A DNA stretch of 64,000 nucleotides from Methylophilus methylotrophus DSM 46235 = ATCC 53528 (GCF_000378225.1 NZ_KB905142.1:124001-188000); one strand, 5' to 3'. Counted from the stretch's first letter, positions 35,317 to 45,865 are shown. Numbers and translations: made by a program. The notes: a model not told the origin generated them from the letters alone.

Positions 35317-38300
35317 ATGAGTCGTTTTTTTATTGATCGCCCGATTTTTGCCTGGGTGATTGCCATCCTGATTGTGCTGGCCGGTTTAATCGCCATTAAA
35401 CAGCTGCCGATTGCGCAATATCCCGACATTGCGCCGCCGGTGGTGAATATTGCTGCCACTTATCCCGGTGCCTCTGCCAAGGTGGTTGAAGAAACCGTCA
35501 CCTCAATTATCGAGCGTGAGATGAACGGCATGCCAGGGTTGATGTATGTCTCGGCAACCAGTAACTTTGGTATGGCTTCTGTCAGTGTGACCTTCAAACA
35601 GGGAACCAATCCCGACCTGGCAGCGGTGGATGTGCAAAACCGGCTTAAAAGTGTGGAAGTGCGCTTGCCAGAAATTGTGCGTCGCAGCGGCATCATGGTG
35701 GAAAAGTCGGCAGACAGTTTCCAGTTGATCGTGTCTCTGACTTCGGAAGATAACCGCTATAGCGAAATTGACCTTGGCGAGTTGTCTTCAGCCACAGTGA
35801 TGCCTACCCTCAAGCGTGTGCAAGGCGTAGGCAAGGTACAGTCTTTCAGCCCGGAATACGCGATGCGCATCTGGCCGGACCCGCAAAAAATGGCGGGCCT
35901 GAATGTCAGCGTCACCGAAATTTCCAATGCCTTGCGTAGCTACAATACCCGCCTCACACTGGGGCAAGTAGGCGCCAGTGGCGTGCCTGAAGGCGCCCCA
36001 CTCAGCGTCTCACTGGAGGCTGAGGCTACGCTCAAGACCGTGGAAGATTTTGCCAATGTGCCTATTCGCAGCCAGGCAGATGGTTCGGCCTTGCTGGTGA
36101 AAGATGTCGCGCGGGTAGAGCTGGGCAGCAGTGACTATACCTACAGCTCCCGCGTCAATGGCAAAAATGCGGCCGGCATGGCGATCAAGCTGGCACCTGG
36201 TTCCAATGCCGTTGAAACCATCAAGCGTGTGAAAGAGGCCATGGAGAACATGCAGCCGTATTTCCCGCCCAACGTCATGTTCCAGCTGTCTTATGACTCA
36301 TCTGCCTTTGTGTCGATCTCGATCAAAAAAGTGATCCAGACACTGGTGGAGGCGGTGTTGCTGGTGTTTGTGGTCATGTATTTGTTTATGCAAAACCTGC
36401 GCGCCACCTTGATCCCCACCATCGTGGTGCCAATTGCACTCTTGGGCACCTTTGCCGTCATGTACTGGTTAGGCTATTCGATCAATGTGTTGACCATGTT
36501 TGGCGTGGTACTGGCGATTGGTATCCTGGTCGACGATGCCATTGTGGTGGTGGAAAACGTCGAGCGCCTGATCGTGGAAGAAGGCCTGTCTGCCCATGAT
36601 GCCACCATCAAAGCCATGTCGCAGATCAGCGGTGCCGTCGTCGGGATTACCGCAGTACTGGTGTCCGTGTTTATCCCCATGGCGTTTTTCAGTGGCGCGG
36701 TAGGTAATATTTATCGGCAGTTTTCACTGGCTTTGTCTGTCTCTATTAGCTTTTCGGCTTTTCTGGCGCTCTCGCTTACCCCTGCTTTGTGCGCTACGCT
36801 ACTGCGGCACGAGTCCAGCCCCAAGGCCAGGTTTTTCGTCTGGTTTAACCGCAGTTTCAAATGCATGACTGAACGCTACACCGGCCTGACCGGGCGCTTG
36901 CTCAAAAAGCCACTGCGCTGGCTGGCCGTGTTTGCCTTGATTGTGGGGCTGGTAGGCTGGTTATTCATGCGATTGCCGGGCGCATTTTTGCCAGAAGAAG
37001 ACCAGGGTAACTTTATGGTTATGGTGTCATTGCCACAAGGCGCGACCCTGGCAGAAACGGCCGAAGTGCTAGGCGACATGAGCCGTTATATCCAGCAGCA
37101 TGAGCCGGTCGATATCATTTTTGAAGTGAGTGGATTCAGCTTTTACGGCACCAGTACCAACAGCGGTATGCTGTTTATCACACTCAAAGACTGGGCCGAG
37201 CGGCCCAACCCAGAGCAACAGGTGCAGGCGATTGTGGATCGTGTTAACCAGCAATTCTATGGTCGTCCCAATCTCACTATTTTTGCCATGAATGCGCCGC
37301 CATTGCCAGAACTCGGCAGTGTGGGTGGGTTCGATATGCGCCTGGTCGACCGCGCTAGTGTTGGTATCGAGACATTAATGAAAGCGCGTGATCAACTGCT
37401 GGCGGAGTCCGCCAAGCATCCTGAACTCGCCAATGTGCTATTTGCCGGCCTGTACGACACCCCCGTGGTTAATATGCAACTCAACCGGAGCAAGGCCAAT
37501 GCGCTGGGTATTTCGCTGGATGAAATCAATGATTCATTGGCTACCTTGCTCGGGTCTAACTATCTGGGTGATTTCGTCTATGGAAACCAGGTGCGCCGGA
37601 TTATTGTGCAAGCTGATGGCAAACAGCGCCAGACGCTGGAAGATATCAAGAAAATCCGCCTCAAAGCCGCGGATGGCAGCTTGGTGCCGCTGTCTTCCAT
37701 CATGACGCTGGACTGGGCCATGGGTAGCCCACAGCGGACGCGTTTTAACGGTTTCCCTTCCTTTAACATCAATGGTGGTGCCGCTCCCGGTCACAGTAGT
37801 GGTGAGGCCATGCAGACCATAGAAAAACTGGTGCAAGGCTTGGGCAAGGGCATAGGTTTTGAGTGGGCAGGGCAATCGTTGGAGGAAAAACAATCCGGCA
37901 GTCAGGCCACCTTGCTGTTTGGCTTGTCTATCCTGGTGGTGTTCCTGGTACTGGCTGCGTTGTATGAAAGTTGGGCGATTCCATTTGCAGTCATCCTGGT
38001 GGTGCCATTGGGGGTTCTAGGTGCTTTGCTCGGAGTGACGATTCGAGGTTTACCGAATGACATTTACTTCAAGGTGGGCTTGATTGCCACTATAGGCTTG
38101 TCCGCCAAAAATGCCATCCTGATTGTCGAGTTTGCGCGCGAACACGTGTTGCAAGGTATGCCATTGATCGAAGCCAGCTTGCTGGCGGCCAAAGAGCGTC
38201 TGCGCCCAATTGTGATGACATCGCTGGCCTTTGGTGTGGGTGTGATTCCGCTAGCATTCTCCAGTGGCGCCGCATCAGGTGCACAAATTGCCATCGGCAC

Positions 38301-38427
38301 CAGTGTGCTTGGCGGCATCATCACAGCCACCTTGCTCGCCATCTTTTTTGTGCCGTTATTTTTTATTGTGGTGGGGCGCTGGATGAAAAAACCGGCCGCA
38401 CAGCAAAGGGTGTCACATGAAGTTTAG
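35317..38427 (+). CDS. acrB: RND multidrug efflux pump, AcrB/MexB (HAE1) type
   Basis: Proton-driven inner-membrane pump of 1036 residues with twelve helices and two large periplasmic loops. It begins MSRFFIDRPIFAWVIAIL as is usual for HAE1 pumps. The proton-relay Asp pair lies in the helix-4 segment GILVDDAIVVVENVER, and family motifs GAFLPEEDQG and FNGFPSFNINGGAAPGHSSG are present. The second-half equivalents (GLSAKNAILIVEFA) carry the conserved Lys. It ends inside the first codons of the oprM gene (11-bp overlap). Substrates are presumably hydrophobic drugs or solvents, as in AcrB/TtgB. Confidence 0.96.
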   Translation: MSRFFIDRPIFAWVIAILIVLAGLIAIKQLPIAQYPDIAPPVVNIAATYPGASAKVVEETVTSIIEREMNGMPGLMYVSATSNFGMASVSVTFKQGTNPDLAAVDVQNRLKSVEVRLPEIVRRSGIMVEKSADSFQLIVSLTSEDNRYSEIDLGELSSATVMPTLKRVQGVGKVQSFSPEYAMRIWPDPQKMAGLNVSVTEISNALRSYNTRLTLGQVGASGVPEGAPLSVSLEAEATLKTVEDFANVPIRSQADGSALLVKDVARVELGSSDYTYSSRVNGKNAAGMAIKLAPGSNAVETIKRVKEAMENMQPYFPPNVMFQLSYDSSAFVSISIKKVIQTLVEAVLLVFVVMYLFMQNLRATLIPTIVVPIALLGTFAVMYWLGYSINVLTMFGVVLAIGILVDDAIVVVENVERLIVEEGLSAHDATIKAMSQISGAVVGITAVLVSVFIPMAFFSGAVGNIYRQFSLALSVSISFSAFLALSLTPALCATLLRHESSPKARFFVWFNRSFKCMTERYTGLTGRLLKKPLRWLAVFALIVGLVGWLFMRLPGAFLPEEDQGNFMVMVSLPQGATLAETAEVLGDMSRYIQQHEPVDIIFEVSGFSFYGTSTNSGMLFITLKDWAERPNPEQQVQAIVDRVNQQFYGRPNLTIFAMNAPPLPELGSVGGFDMRLVDRASVGIETLMKARDQLLAESAKHPELANVLFAGLYDTPVVNMQLNRSKANALGISLDEINDSLATLLGSNYLGDFVYGNQVRRIIVQADGKQRQTLEDIKKIRLKAADGSLVPLSSIMTLDWAMGSPQRTRFNGFPSFNINGGAAPGHSSGEAMQTIEKLVQGLGKGIGFEWAGQSLEEKQSGSQATLLFGLSILVVFLVLAALYESWAIPFAVILVVPLGVLGALLGVTIRGLPNDIYFKVGLIATIGLSAKNAILIVEFAREHVLQGMPLIEASLLAAKERLRPIVMTSLAFGVGVIPLAFSSGAASGAQIAIGTSVLGGIITATLLAIFFVPLFFIVVGRWMKKPAAQQRVSHEV

Positions 38428-39799
38428 TCGTATTCCCCTGATTGTCGCGCTGGCATTTGCCATGAGTAGCTGTTCACTGGTGCCTGAGTATTTCAGGCCT
38501 GCTGCACCTGTACCAGAAACTTATCCCGGCCAGCCAGCGAACGAGAGCGTCACCGAAGCACCTCCTCTCACCTGGCAAACCTACTTCCCTGATGCAGATT
38601 TGCAGAAACTGATACAGGTCGGCTTGCAGCATAACCGCGACCTCAAAACTGCGGTATTACGCATGGACGAAGCCAAGGCGACTTATGGCGTGCAAAAAGC
38701 AGACCGGCTGCCAAAGGTTCAAGGCAACCTGAATTACGACCGCAGCCGCACCGTATTCAGCTCCAGCCAGGCGTTTGAGGCCGAGCTTTTCAGGGTAGGT
38801 GTAGGCATTAGCGAATATGAGATCGATGTATTTGGCCGCGTGAAAAGCCTGACGCAATCTGCGCTGGAACAATATCTCGCCGTGACTGAAAACCGGCAAG
38901 CCGTGCAAGCAACCCTGATTACTGAAATTGCCACGCAGTATGTGAACTACCTGGCCATTCATGCACAACTCAAAGTCACCCAGCAAACCCTGGCTGACCG
39001 GCAGCAAATGTTGCAGCGCACCCAGCGCCGTTTCGATGCCGGGCTGGATCAAGTGCTAGACGTCAAAGCTGCGAAAATCCAGGTTGAGCAAGTGCAGGCG
39101 CAGCTCGCGCAATGGCAACGCCAGCTGGCCACCACAAAAAACGCTTTGTATTTACTGCTAGGCGAGCCTTCGCAACGCACGCCGTTGCCGGTCAAGCCAT
39201 TAGCAGATTTAAAACTAGCCGACGTTACGCCGGGCTTGCCGTCCACTTTACTCACCCGTCGCGCCGATATCCGTGCTGCCGAGCATCAGCTCAAAGCTGC
39301 CAACGCCAATATCGGTGCAGCACGGGCTGCGTTTTACCCACGCCTGCAACTCACCACCAATGTTGGCCTGGTCAACTCAGATTTCGCCAAACTATTCTCG
39401 GATACCGGCAGCAATTACTGGGCATTCAGTCCCCAACTGGTGATACCAATCTTCAACTATGGCCGCAACAAAGCCAACCTCAAACTGGCTGAGGCCCGTC
39501 AGCATATTGAGGTCGTGAATTATGAAAAAACCATCCAGACTGCGTTTAAAGAAGTCATGGATGTGCTGAGTACACGCACCGCTATCGCCGAAGAAAGCGC
39601 TGCCAGAGACCGCTTGAACGCTCTCGAAACCAGCCGTTTGCAACTGGTCAAACGCAAACTGGATCAAGGCCTGGTGACGTATCTGGAATTGCTGGATGCG
39701 CAACGCAGCGTGTTGGATGCGCAAGCGCAGGCAGTGCAAATAAAGCAGCAGGCTTTGCAGAATCAGGTGGGGTTATATAAGGCGCTGGGTGGAAGTTAG
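38417..39799 (+). CDS. oprM: outer-membrane efflux lipoprotein, OprM/NodT type
   Basis: Trimeric outer-membrane channel of the tripartite pump. A lipoprotein signal ends at MSSC (Cys about residue 19), followed by LVPEYFRPAAPVPETY, a standard OprM-family start. Two OEP repeats form the long helical barrel; QVEQVQAQLAQWQRQLATTKNAL and the LPSTLLTRRADIRAAEHQLKAAN segment are characteristic. Length 460. It overlaps acrB by 11 bp, so its translation is probably coupled. Confidence 0.94.
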   Translation: MKFSRIPLIVALAFAMSSCSLVPEYFRPAAPVPETYPGQPANESVTEAPPLTWQTYFPDADLQKLIQVGLQHNRDLKTAVLRMDEAKATYGVQKADRLPKVQGNLNYDRSRTVFSSSQAFEAELFRVGVGISEYEIDVFGRVKSLTQSALEQYLAVTENRQAVQATLITEIATQYVNYLAIHAQLKVTQQTLADRQQMLQRTQRRFDAGLDQVLDVKAAKIQVEQVQAQLAQWQRQLATTKNALYLLLGEPSQRTPLPVKPLADLKLADVTPGLPSTLLTRRADIRAAEHQLKAANANIGAARAAFYPRLQLTTNVGLVNSDFAKLFSDTGSNYWAFSPQLVIPIFNYGRNKANLKLAEARQHIEVVNYEKTIQTAFKEVMDVLSTRTAIAEESAARDRLNALETSRLQLVKRKLDQGLVTYLELLDAQRSVLDAQAQAVQIKQQALQNQVGLYKALGGS

Positions 39800-40172
39800 A
39801 AGGATAATTTGTTTCCACTCTGCCTTGAGTCTTTCAATATCCGTCACAAATCAAAGCGGCGCAATTTGCTGAAGAAAACGGCTAATAAAGTAATGAATGA
39901 GTGCGTATGGATTTGAGCTTATGGGCGATGAGTTAATGCCAGCGCAATAGTGGCTGTAATGTGGGTAATCAAAATGAGTTGATGTTCTTTAGTTTGAAAT
40001 CTTTAAAGTTATTTTATTTGCAGGATGTTGGTCACGAGCCCTAGCCACAACTCATTGACTGATAAGTTGCTCATTCAAAGTGTTACTTAGTCTGACCATT
40101 ATATTTACAGCTTGTTTCACACTGAACAGGCTTAAAGCGGATTAAACATTTAACCCACTTTTCGATTTACTT

Positions 40173-40220
40173 GACCATAAAAAATAACAGTGTTAATTTA
40201 ACAATGTTATTTTAATGGTC
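40173..40220. repeat. 48-bp near-perfect palindrome in a 463-bp intergenic region
   Basis: The halves begin GACCATAAAAAATAACAGTG and end AACAATGTTATTTTAATGGTC; each arm is about 23 bases with a few mismatches. It lies 43 bp before a DUF2147 gene. The rest of the gap after oprM (39800-40172) shows no gene or other clear signal. The palindrome has no T-run and more likely is an operator than a terminator. Confidence 0.6.
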
Positions 40221-40262
40221 TCAGTATTCATGCTCATTTTCTAATTCTGGGGAAGTGCAGAA

Positions 40263-40712
40263 ATGAAAGTTTCGATTCATGCGTTTATTACACATTGCTT
40301 ATCCATACTTTTTTTAAGTGCGACTTCATTCGTTTACGCGAGTAATACTCCTGAAGGTTTGTGGAAAGCTCACGATGATAAAGGAATGCCGACCGGCTAC
40401 ATCCGGGTAAAGGGGGTGGATGGCGTGTATACGGGGGTGATTGAAAAAGGCCTTGAAACTGACAGGGAAGATAAATACTGCCATGCCTGCAAAGATGAAC
40501 GCAAGGGCCAAAAGTTAGTAGGTATGACGATGATGAAAAATGTGAAGGCAAATGGTGACGCTTATGAGGGCGATGAAATTTTGGACCCTTTCTCTGGTAA
40601 CACTTATCGGGTCAAGCTCCAGTTAAAAAACGCTGGCAACGTCATGGAAGTACGTGGCTTTATTGGACTTAGTTTGTTCGGCAGAACACAAGTTTGGCAA
40701 CGCGTAGAATAG
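40263..40712 (+). CDS. DUF2147 secreted protein
   Basis: A 149-residue exported protein of unknown biochemical role. A signal peptide (hydrophobic SILFLSATSFVYA, cleavage near residue 26) is followed by the DUF2147 lipocalin-like domain: PEGLWKAHDDKGMPTGYIRV, the CHACKDERKGQKLVGMTMM segment with a Cys pair (C-x2-C), and a C-terminal VMEVRGFIGLSLFGRTQVWQR that is highly typical. The CHAC motif resembles a small redox or metal pair, but function is not established. It is followed 9 bp later by a DUF2269 gene, and the two probably form a unit under the palindrome at 40173-40220. Confidence 0.85.
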   Translation: MKVSIHAFITHCLSILFLSATSFVYASNTPEGLWKAHDDKGMPTGYIRVKGVDGVYTGVIEKGLETDREDKYCHACKDERKGQKLVGMTMMKNVKANGDAYEGDEILDPFSGNTYRVKLQLKNAGNVMEVRGFIGLSLFGRTQVWQRVE

Positions 40713-40721
40713 AGGGCGAAG

Positions 40722-41192
40722 ATGCAAAACAGTTATTTATGGCTTAAAAGCTTGCATTTACTTGGTGTAGTGCTTTTTTTAGGTAATATCATCGTGACGG
40801 GTTGGTGGAAAGCAATGGCAGATTTAACTAAGAACCCCGTCATTATTGGATTTGCACAACGCCAAGTGACGTTAACTGATTATGTTTTTACCGCAGGTGG
40901 CGCATTGATTTTGCTGGTCGCAGGTGTGGTGAATGTAGTGGTACATGGTATGCCTTTATCGCTGACTTGGCTACGCTGGGGCCTGGGCTTGTTCGTCTTG
41001 TCTGGCCTGATTTGGCTTTTTATTCTTATTCCTACACAAATAGCACAAGCCAAGATAGCAAAAACCTTTGTTCAGGGCAGCGTGATTACTGACCGTTATT
41101 GGCTGTTGTGCCAACGATGGTATATTTGGGGGCTGATTGCCACATTGTTACCATTGTGTAATTTGTATTGGATGGTCTTCAAAACAGCTTAA
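40722..41192 (+). CDS. DUF2269 integral membrane protein
   Basis: A 156-residue inner-membrane protein with four hydrophobic helices. Recognisable family segments are the N-terminal LKSLHLLGVVLFLGNIIVTGWWKAMAD (helix 1 with conserved His, Gly-Asn and Trp) and FAQRQVTLTDYVFTAGGALILL. DUF2269 proteins have no assigned function; their His-containing helices recall heme- or copper-binding membrane proteins, but that is conjecture. It is in operon-like spacing with the DUF2147 gene upstream. It converges on metR. Confidence 0.85.
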   Translation: MQNSYLWLKSLHLLGVVLFLGNIIVTGWWKAMADLTKNPVIIGFAQRQVTLTDYVFTAGGALILLVAGVVNVVVHGMPLSLTWLRWGLGLFVLSGLIWLFILIPTQIAQAKIAKTFVQGSVITDRYWLLCQRWYIWGLIATLLPLCNLYWMVFKTA

Positions 41193-41261
41193 TGAACAAT
41201 GAGTCACGATTGATTGGGACTGGTTGGGCTTAGGGTAAATTAGACCATTCAATGCACCATC

Positions 41262-42140
41262 CTAGCTATTTGCCAAATCAATAAACGCCTGCACATAATC
41301 AATCTGTACATCAGCCTCACGTATCCCTAGGTAAATCTGCTTGGCAATGCCATCTTTGCCTAGCTTGACCGGCACCACGTCTAAACGGCTTTGATATTCT
41401 TCTACCAGCCAGCGCGGTAAAGCGGCCACCCCACGGCCACTGGCGACCATTTGCAGCATAATGTCGGTAGTCTCAATCGGTTTATGCACTTGAGGGCTGA
41501 TACCTGCGGGTTGCAGGAACTTGTTGTAAATATCGAGACGGTCTATGTCTACAGGGTAGGTGATCAGCGTTTCGCTGCTGAGTTGTGCGGGCGTGACATA
41601 GGCCTCTTGTGCCAGTTCATGCTGGCGATGCACAACCAGTACCTGTTCGTAATCAAACACCGGTTGAAATATTAGACCGGGTTTATAGAGCGGGTCAGGG
41701 GTGACCAGCATATCTATCTCATAGCCAAACAGGGCGCCGATGCCACCAAACTGGAATTTCTGTTTGACGTCTACATCCACATCCGGCCAGTCGGCCAAAT
41801 ATGGTGACACCACCTTGAGCAGCCATTGATAGCACGGATGGCATTCCATGCCGATGCGTAAAGTGCCGCGTTCGCCCTGAGCGAACTGGCGCAAGCGTTC
41901 TTCAGCCAGCAATAACTGCGGTAACAAGCGATTAGCCACTGCCAGCAGGTATTGCCCGGCCTGGGTCAGGCGCAGACTGCGGCCTTCGCGTAGCCAGATA
42001 TCTGTCCCTAGTTGCTGTTCCAGTTTCTTAATTGAGTGGCTGAGAGCTGATTGCGTGAGAAACAGCTTTTCAGCGGCGGCCGTTAAGGAACCTTGCTGTT
42101 CAACTTCGCGAATAATGGCTAAGTGGATACGTTCAATCAT
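41262..42140 (-). CDS. metR: LysR-type regulator of methionine synthesis, MetR
   Basis: A 292-residue LysR-type regulator. The N-terminal winged helix-turn-helix has AAAEKLFLTQSALSHSIKKLEQQLG (about residues 21-45). The effector domain carries LRIGMECHPCYQWLLKVV, a stretch specific to MetR, which responds to homocysteine. It is transcribed divergently from metE with about 100 bp between starts, the usual MetR/metE arrangement, so it should activate metE and control itself. Confidence 0.94.
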   Translation of the reverse strand: MIERIHLAIIREVEQQGSLTAAAEKLFLTQSALSHSIKKLEQQLGTDIWLREGRSLRLTQAGQYLLAVANRLLPQLLLAEERLRQFAQGERGTLRIGMECHPCYQWLLKVVSPYLADWPDVDVDVKQKFQFGGIGALFGYEIDMLVTPDPLYKPGLIFQPVFDYEQVLVVHRQHELAQEAYVTPAQLSSETLITYPVDIDRLDIYNKFLQPAGISPQVHKPIETTDIMLQMVASGRGVAALPRWLVEEYQSRLDVVPVKLGKDGIAKQIYLGIREADVQIDYVQAFIDLANS

Positions 42141-42151
42141 GGTTTTATGTA

Positions 42152-42164
42152 TGAATAAAATTAA
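42152..42164. promoter_or_regulatory. candidate MetR site
   Basis: TGAATAAAATTAA resembles the MetR box TGAAN5TTCA but deviates at two positions of the right half. It lies between metR and metE. The evidence is weak. Confidence 0.3.
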
Positions 42165-42241
42165 TTGATTGTTGAAATAATAGCATTTTACTTCATGGTT
42201 TTTGTTTCCTAGAATGCGTGTTCTGACTTGTTAAGGAACCC

Positions 42242-44533
42242 ATGATGATCACTACACATAACCTTGGCTTTCCGCGCATAGGGGCCAAACGCGAATTGAA
42301 GTTTGCTTTAGAAGCCTATTGGAAAGGCCAATCCTCTTTAGAGGATTTAAAGCAGGTAGGTAAAAGCCTGCGCCAAGGAAACTGGGCGTTGCAATCCAAT
42401 CTGGATTTAGTACCGGTAGGTGATTTTGCTTTTTATGACCAGGTACTGGACATGAGCTTTACCCTGGGGAATTTGCCTGCCCGCGTACAGGATTTTCACG
42501 GTGACCCACTGGATAACTATTTCCGCGTGGCGCGTGGTCGTTCTGCGCAGGCTGGCGAAGACCACGTGCAATGTTGCGGCGGTGTGGCGGCGGGTGAGAT
42601 GACCAAGTGGTTTGATACTAACTATCACTACATCGTGCCGGAATTCACGGCAAAGACACAGTTCAAGCTGGATGCCACCCGTTTGTTGGAGCAGTTGGCA
42701 GAAGCCAAGGCACAACCTATTAAAGCTAAACCAGTGATTATTGGCCCGGTGACTTACCTGGCGATTGGTAAAGCCAAGGATGATTCTGACCGGCTGGCAC
42801 TCCTGCCACAGTTGTTAAACGTATATACCGAGTTACTTGAAACCTTGGCAGCGCAGGGCGTAGAGTGGGTACAGATCGATGAACCTATCCTGGTCACTGA
42901 ACTGGATGCACAATGGCAGCATGCGTTTAACCTGGCCTACCATCAATTGAAGAGCAGCCGAGTCAAGTTGCTGGTCGCGACCTATTTTGGCCAGTTGGCC
43001 GATAACCAATACCTGGCGGCGAATCTGCCAGTGGCTGGATTACATGTAGACGCGATCAATGCACGCAGTGAAATCGTGCCACTGATTAACCAGCTGCCTG
43101 CGCATAAAGTGCTTTCAATTGGTGTGATTAATGGCCGCAATATCTGGAAAACCGATTTGAATGCGACGCTGGACTGGCTGGAGCCCATTGCCGAACGCCT
43201 TGGTGAGCGCTTGTGGCTGGCACCTTCTTGCTCATTGCTGCATGTGCCGGTGGACCTGGATAGTGAAGTGAAACTGGAGTCTGAGATCAAATCCTGGCTG
43301 GCTTTTGCCAAACAAAAGCTAGAGGAGTTGCAGGTGTTGGCGACTGCGTTGAATCATGGGCGGGATGCCGTGAAGGTGGCCCTGGCAGTGAACCAGGCGG
43401 CGGTTGATGCGCGCCGTAGCTCTAAACGGGTGCATAACCCGCAGGTGAAAGCCGCATTGCAAACATTGACACCGCAACTGGGGCAGCGGCAGAGTGCTTA
43501 CCAGCATCGTGCATCCAAACAGGCGGCATTGCTGCAATTGCCGCAATACCCAACGACGACCATTGGCTCTTTCCCGCAGACCGCAGAAATCCGTCAGGCA
43601 CGCCGGCAGTTCAAAGCGGGCGAAATTGATCATGCGGCATATCAGGCGGCAATGAAAGCTGAAATCGAACGCAGTGTGCGTGAGCAGGAAGCACTGGGCC
43701 TCGATGTCTTGGTGCATGGCGAGGCTGAGCGTAACGACATGGTGGAATATTTTGGTGAGCAACTGGAGGGTTATGCCTTCAGCCAGTTTGGCTGGGTGCA
43801 GTCTTATGGTTCGCGTTGCGTGAAACCGCCCATTTTGTTTGGCGATATCAGCCGCCCGAAGGCGATGACGGTGGAGTGGATTAAATATGCACAATCACTG
43901 ACCAACAAGCCGATGAAAGGCATGCTGACTGGTCCGGTGACGATCTTGAATTGGTCGTTTGTGCGCGATGACCAGCCGCGTGCAGTGAGTTGCTATCAGG
44001 TAGCCCTGGCGATCCGTGAAGAAGTGCTGGATCTGGAAAAAGCAGGCATTCGTGTGATCCAGATTGATGAAGCGGCCTTGCGGGAAGGTTTGCCACTGCG
44101 TAAATCACAGTGGAAAGAGTACCTGAACTGGGCAGTGGAATCTTTCCGCATCACCGCCAATGGTGTGCAGGATGAAACACAGATCCACACGCATATGTGT
44201 TACTCGGAGTTTAATGACATCATAGCCTCGATTGCTGAGATGGATGCCGACGTGATCACGATTGAAACCTCTCGCTCGGACATGGAGCTGCTGGATGCAT
44301 TCGACCACTTCAAGTACCCCAACGAGATCGGGCCCGGTGTCTATGACATCCACTCGCCGAATATCCCGACTCAGGCACATATTGTGCAATTGATGCAAAA
44401 GGCGGCCGAACGGATACCGGCTGAGCGGTTGTGGGTGAACCCTGATTGTGGCTTGAAAACCCGCCAGTGGACAGAGGTGCTACCTGCATTAAGTAACATG
44501 GTAGCGGCTGCCAAAACCTTGCGGGCTGCTTAA
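42242..44533 (+). CDS. metE: cobalamin-independent methionine synthase
   Basis: 5-methyltetrahydropteroyltriglutamate-homocysteine methyltransferase, 763 residues. The N-terminal half starts [20 protein letters not shown]. The catalytic half contains [15 protein letters not shown] and the zinc ligands: His-x-Cys in HTHMCYSEF (about 648-656), Glu in [14 protein letters not shown], and Cys in NPDCGLKTR (about 737-745). AAGGAA precedes the tandem ATG start. Its regulation is expected through MetR. A cobalamin riboswitch, present before nrdA, is not found here. Confidence 0.97.
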   Translation: MMITTHNLGFPRIGAKRELKFALEAYWKGQSSLEDLKQVGKSLRQGNWALQSNLDLVPVGDFAFYDQVLDMSFTLGNLPARVQDFHGDPLDNYFRVARGRSAQAGEDHVQCCGGVAAGEMTKWFDTNYHYIVPEFTAKTQFKLDATRLLEQLAEAKAQPIKAKPVIIGPVTYLAIGKAKDDSDRLALLPQLLNVYTELLETLAAQGVEWVQIDEPILVTELDAQWQHAFNLAYHQLKSSRVKLLVATYFGQLADNQYLAANLPVAGLHVDAINARSEIVPLINQLPAHKVLSIGVINGRNIWKTDLNATLDWLEPIAERLGERLWLAPSCSLLHVPVDLDSEVKLESEIKSWLAFAKQKLEELQVLATALNHGRDAVKVALAVNQAAVDARRSSKRVHNPQVKAALQTLTPQLGQRQSAYQHRASKQAALLQLPQYPTTTIGSFPQTAEIRQARRQFKAGEIDHAAYQAAMKAEIERSVREQEALGLDVLVHGEAERNDMVEYFGEQLEGYAFSQFGWVQSYGSRCVKPPILFGDISRPKAMTVEWIKYAQSLTNKPMKGMLTGPVTILNWSFVRDDQPRAVSCYQVALAIREEVLDLEKAGIRVIQIDEAALREGLPLRKSQWKEYLNWAVESFRITANGVQDETQIHTHMCYSEFNDIIASIAEMDADVITIETSRSDMELLDAFDHFKYPNEIGPGVYDIHSPNIPTQAHIVQLMQKAAERIPAERLWVNPDCGLKTRQWTEVLPALSNMVAAAKTLRAA

Positions 44534-44549
44534 CCAATGTCATAAATGA

Positions 44550-44573
44550 CTAAGCCGCCCTTGGGCGGCTTAG
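44550..44573. terminator. bidirectional terminator between metE and the FadL-type gene
   Basis: CTAAGCCGCCC pairs with GGGCGGCTTAG in an 11-bp GC-rich stem. GTTGTGTT follows on the plus strand; the minus strand has no good T-run. It lies between two convergent stop codons. Confidence 0.75.
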
Positions 44574-44587
44574 TTGTGTTGAGGGGC

Positions 44588-45865
44588 TTACCAGCGGCGG
44601 CTCAACATAAAGTGCAGGAAAATGGCTTCATTGCGGATTTCTGAGTCACCAAGCAAGGCGCTGTTATATTTTTCACGTACCGGCAGCATCCATTCCACGC
44701 CGCCCGTCATTAGCCAGTTCTGGTCAATCTTGCGTGCCGCACCAAAAGTCAGGTGATGCTCCAGGATGCCCGCCAGTAAAGGGCTGGAGTTCTGCCGTGG
44801 GATGGGGTTTTTGCCATAGTTATGGCCTGCATAAAGCGTCGTCCTGTCGTTCCATGTGTAAGCAACCCCTGTTGCAACGACCCACTGGTCTTTCCAGTCA
44901 GCAGGGTTGGTTGAGCCATACACGGCGGGTGCGGCGGCATTGTTTGGTCGTGTGGCACGCAGTTTGACGTCATTAATGGCATCATCCCAATTGAGCCAGT
45001 TGAGCTTGAATGACAGCAGCCATTCGTCCGTGGGTTTGAACGCCAACCCTACAGCTACTTCGCGCGGCAAGGCAAAACCTTTTACCGAGGCATCCGAATA
45101 TTTCACTTTGCCCAATCCTGCACCTGTGAAGTCAGCCGTCAGCGTACCACCCGTCATGGGGAGCTCGGTTTTTTCGGTATAGGCAGCAGCCAGTGTCAGC
45201 GTCGGCGTCACCCGATATTGCATGCCCAGCTTGAAACCCGTACGTATCGCAGAGGCGTCTTCTAATTTGTAGCCAGGAAAAATCTGACCACCACCCAAGT
45301 TGACAGACGTGTTGGAGAAAGAGTCCTGCTCTATGCTGCCATAGACCAGATTCAGGCTGGCGCCTAAAGAAAGCTTTTCGGTCACCTGGCAGCCGATACC
45401 CGGAATGATCTTGGCAATGCCAAATAGCGAGGACAAGTCATCGCGATTGCCAAACGGCGTACGCAACTTCTCGAATACGCCGCCTGCGCCACCTTGGGCG
45501 AACAAGCCTACGCCCGCCGTACAATCGGTATTCTCCAGTGGTCGCGCATATCCACCACCGCCTAGAAAGGTGTAACGGTTAGAGGCATGCTCCTCGTTGC
45601 GCGGGTCTTTGTGTACCAGGTCTGTGGTACGCAGCATGGAGCCAAACATATCCAGTAGCGGCGCCTTGATCTGAGCCAACCCGGCCGGATTGGTATTCAG
45701 CGCGCTGGTATCGCGGGCCACCGCCACGTCAGCACCTCCCATGAGCGTTGATTCAGCACCGAAACCGATCAGGTTGATGCCATTGGTGGCGTATACAGGA
45801 CTCGTGGTACCTGCCAGGGCAAGAGTGATTAACAGTTGGAGGGGGAAAAGGCGGGAATAAATCAT
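44588..45865 (-). CDS. outer-membrane hydrophobic-compound transporter, OmpP1/FadL/TodX family
   Basis: A 425-residue beta-barrel. The signal peptide LLITLALAGTTSPVYA is followed by TNGINLIGFGAESTLMGGADVAVARDTSALNTNPAGL, the N-terminal hatch signature of FadL/TodX proteins with the conserved NPAG. Strands continue to a C-terminal Trp after MLSRRW. These channels admit long-chain fatty acids or hydrocarbons. ATG 45865 is placed immediately before the signal peptide; an ATG 39 bases upstream is also open, and neither has a convincing ribosome binding site. It appears to be a single-gene unit. Confidence 0.88.
   Translation of the reverse strand: MIYSRLFPLQLLITLALAGTTSPVYATNGINLIGFGAESTLMGGADVAVARDTSALNTNPAGLAQIKAPLLDMFGSMLRTTDLVHKDPRNEEHASNRYTFLGGGGYARPLENTDCTAGVGLFAQGGAGGVFEKLRTPFGNRDDLSSLFGIAKIIPGIGCQVTEKLSLGASLNLVYGSIEQDSFSNTSVNLGGGQIFPGYKLEDASAIRTGFKLGMQYRVTPTLTLAAAYTEKTELPMTGGTLTADFTGAGLGKVKYSDASVKGFALPREVAVGLAFKPTDEWLLSFKLNWLNWDDAINDVKLRATRPNNAAAPAVYGSTNPADWKDQWVVATGVAYTWNDRTTLYAGHNYGKNPIPRQNSSPLLAGILEHHLTFGAARKIDQNWLMTGGVEWMLPVREKYNSALLGDSEIRNEAIFLHFMLSRRW

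Noticed and set aside
42141-42241. Cobalamin or SAM riboswitch before metE
   Set aside because: The gap is only about 100 bases and shows none of the conserved riboswitch segments.
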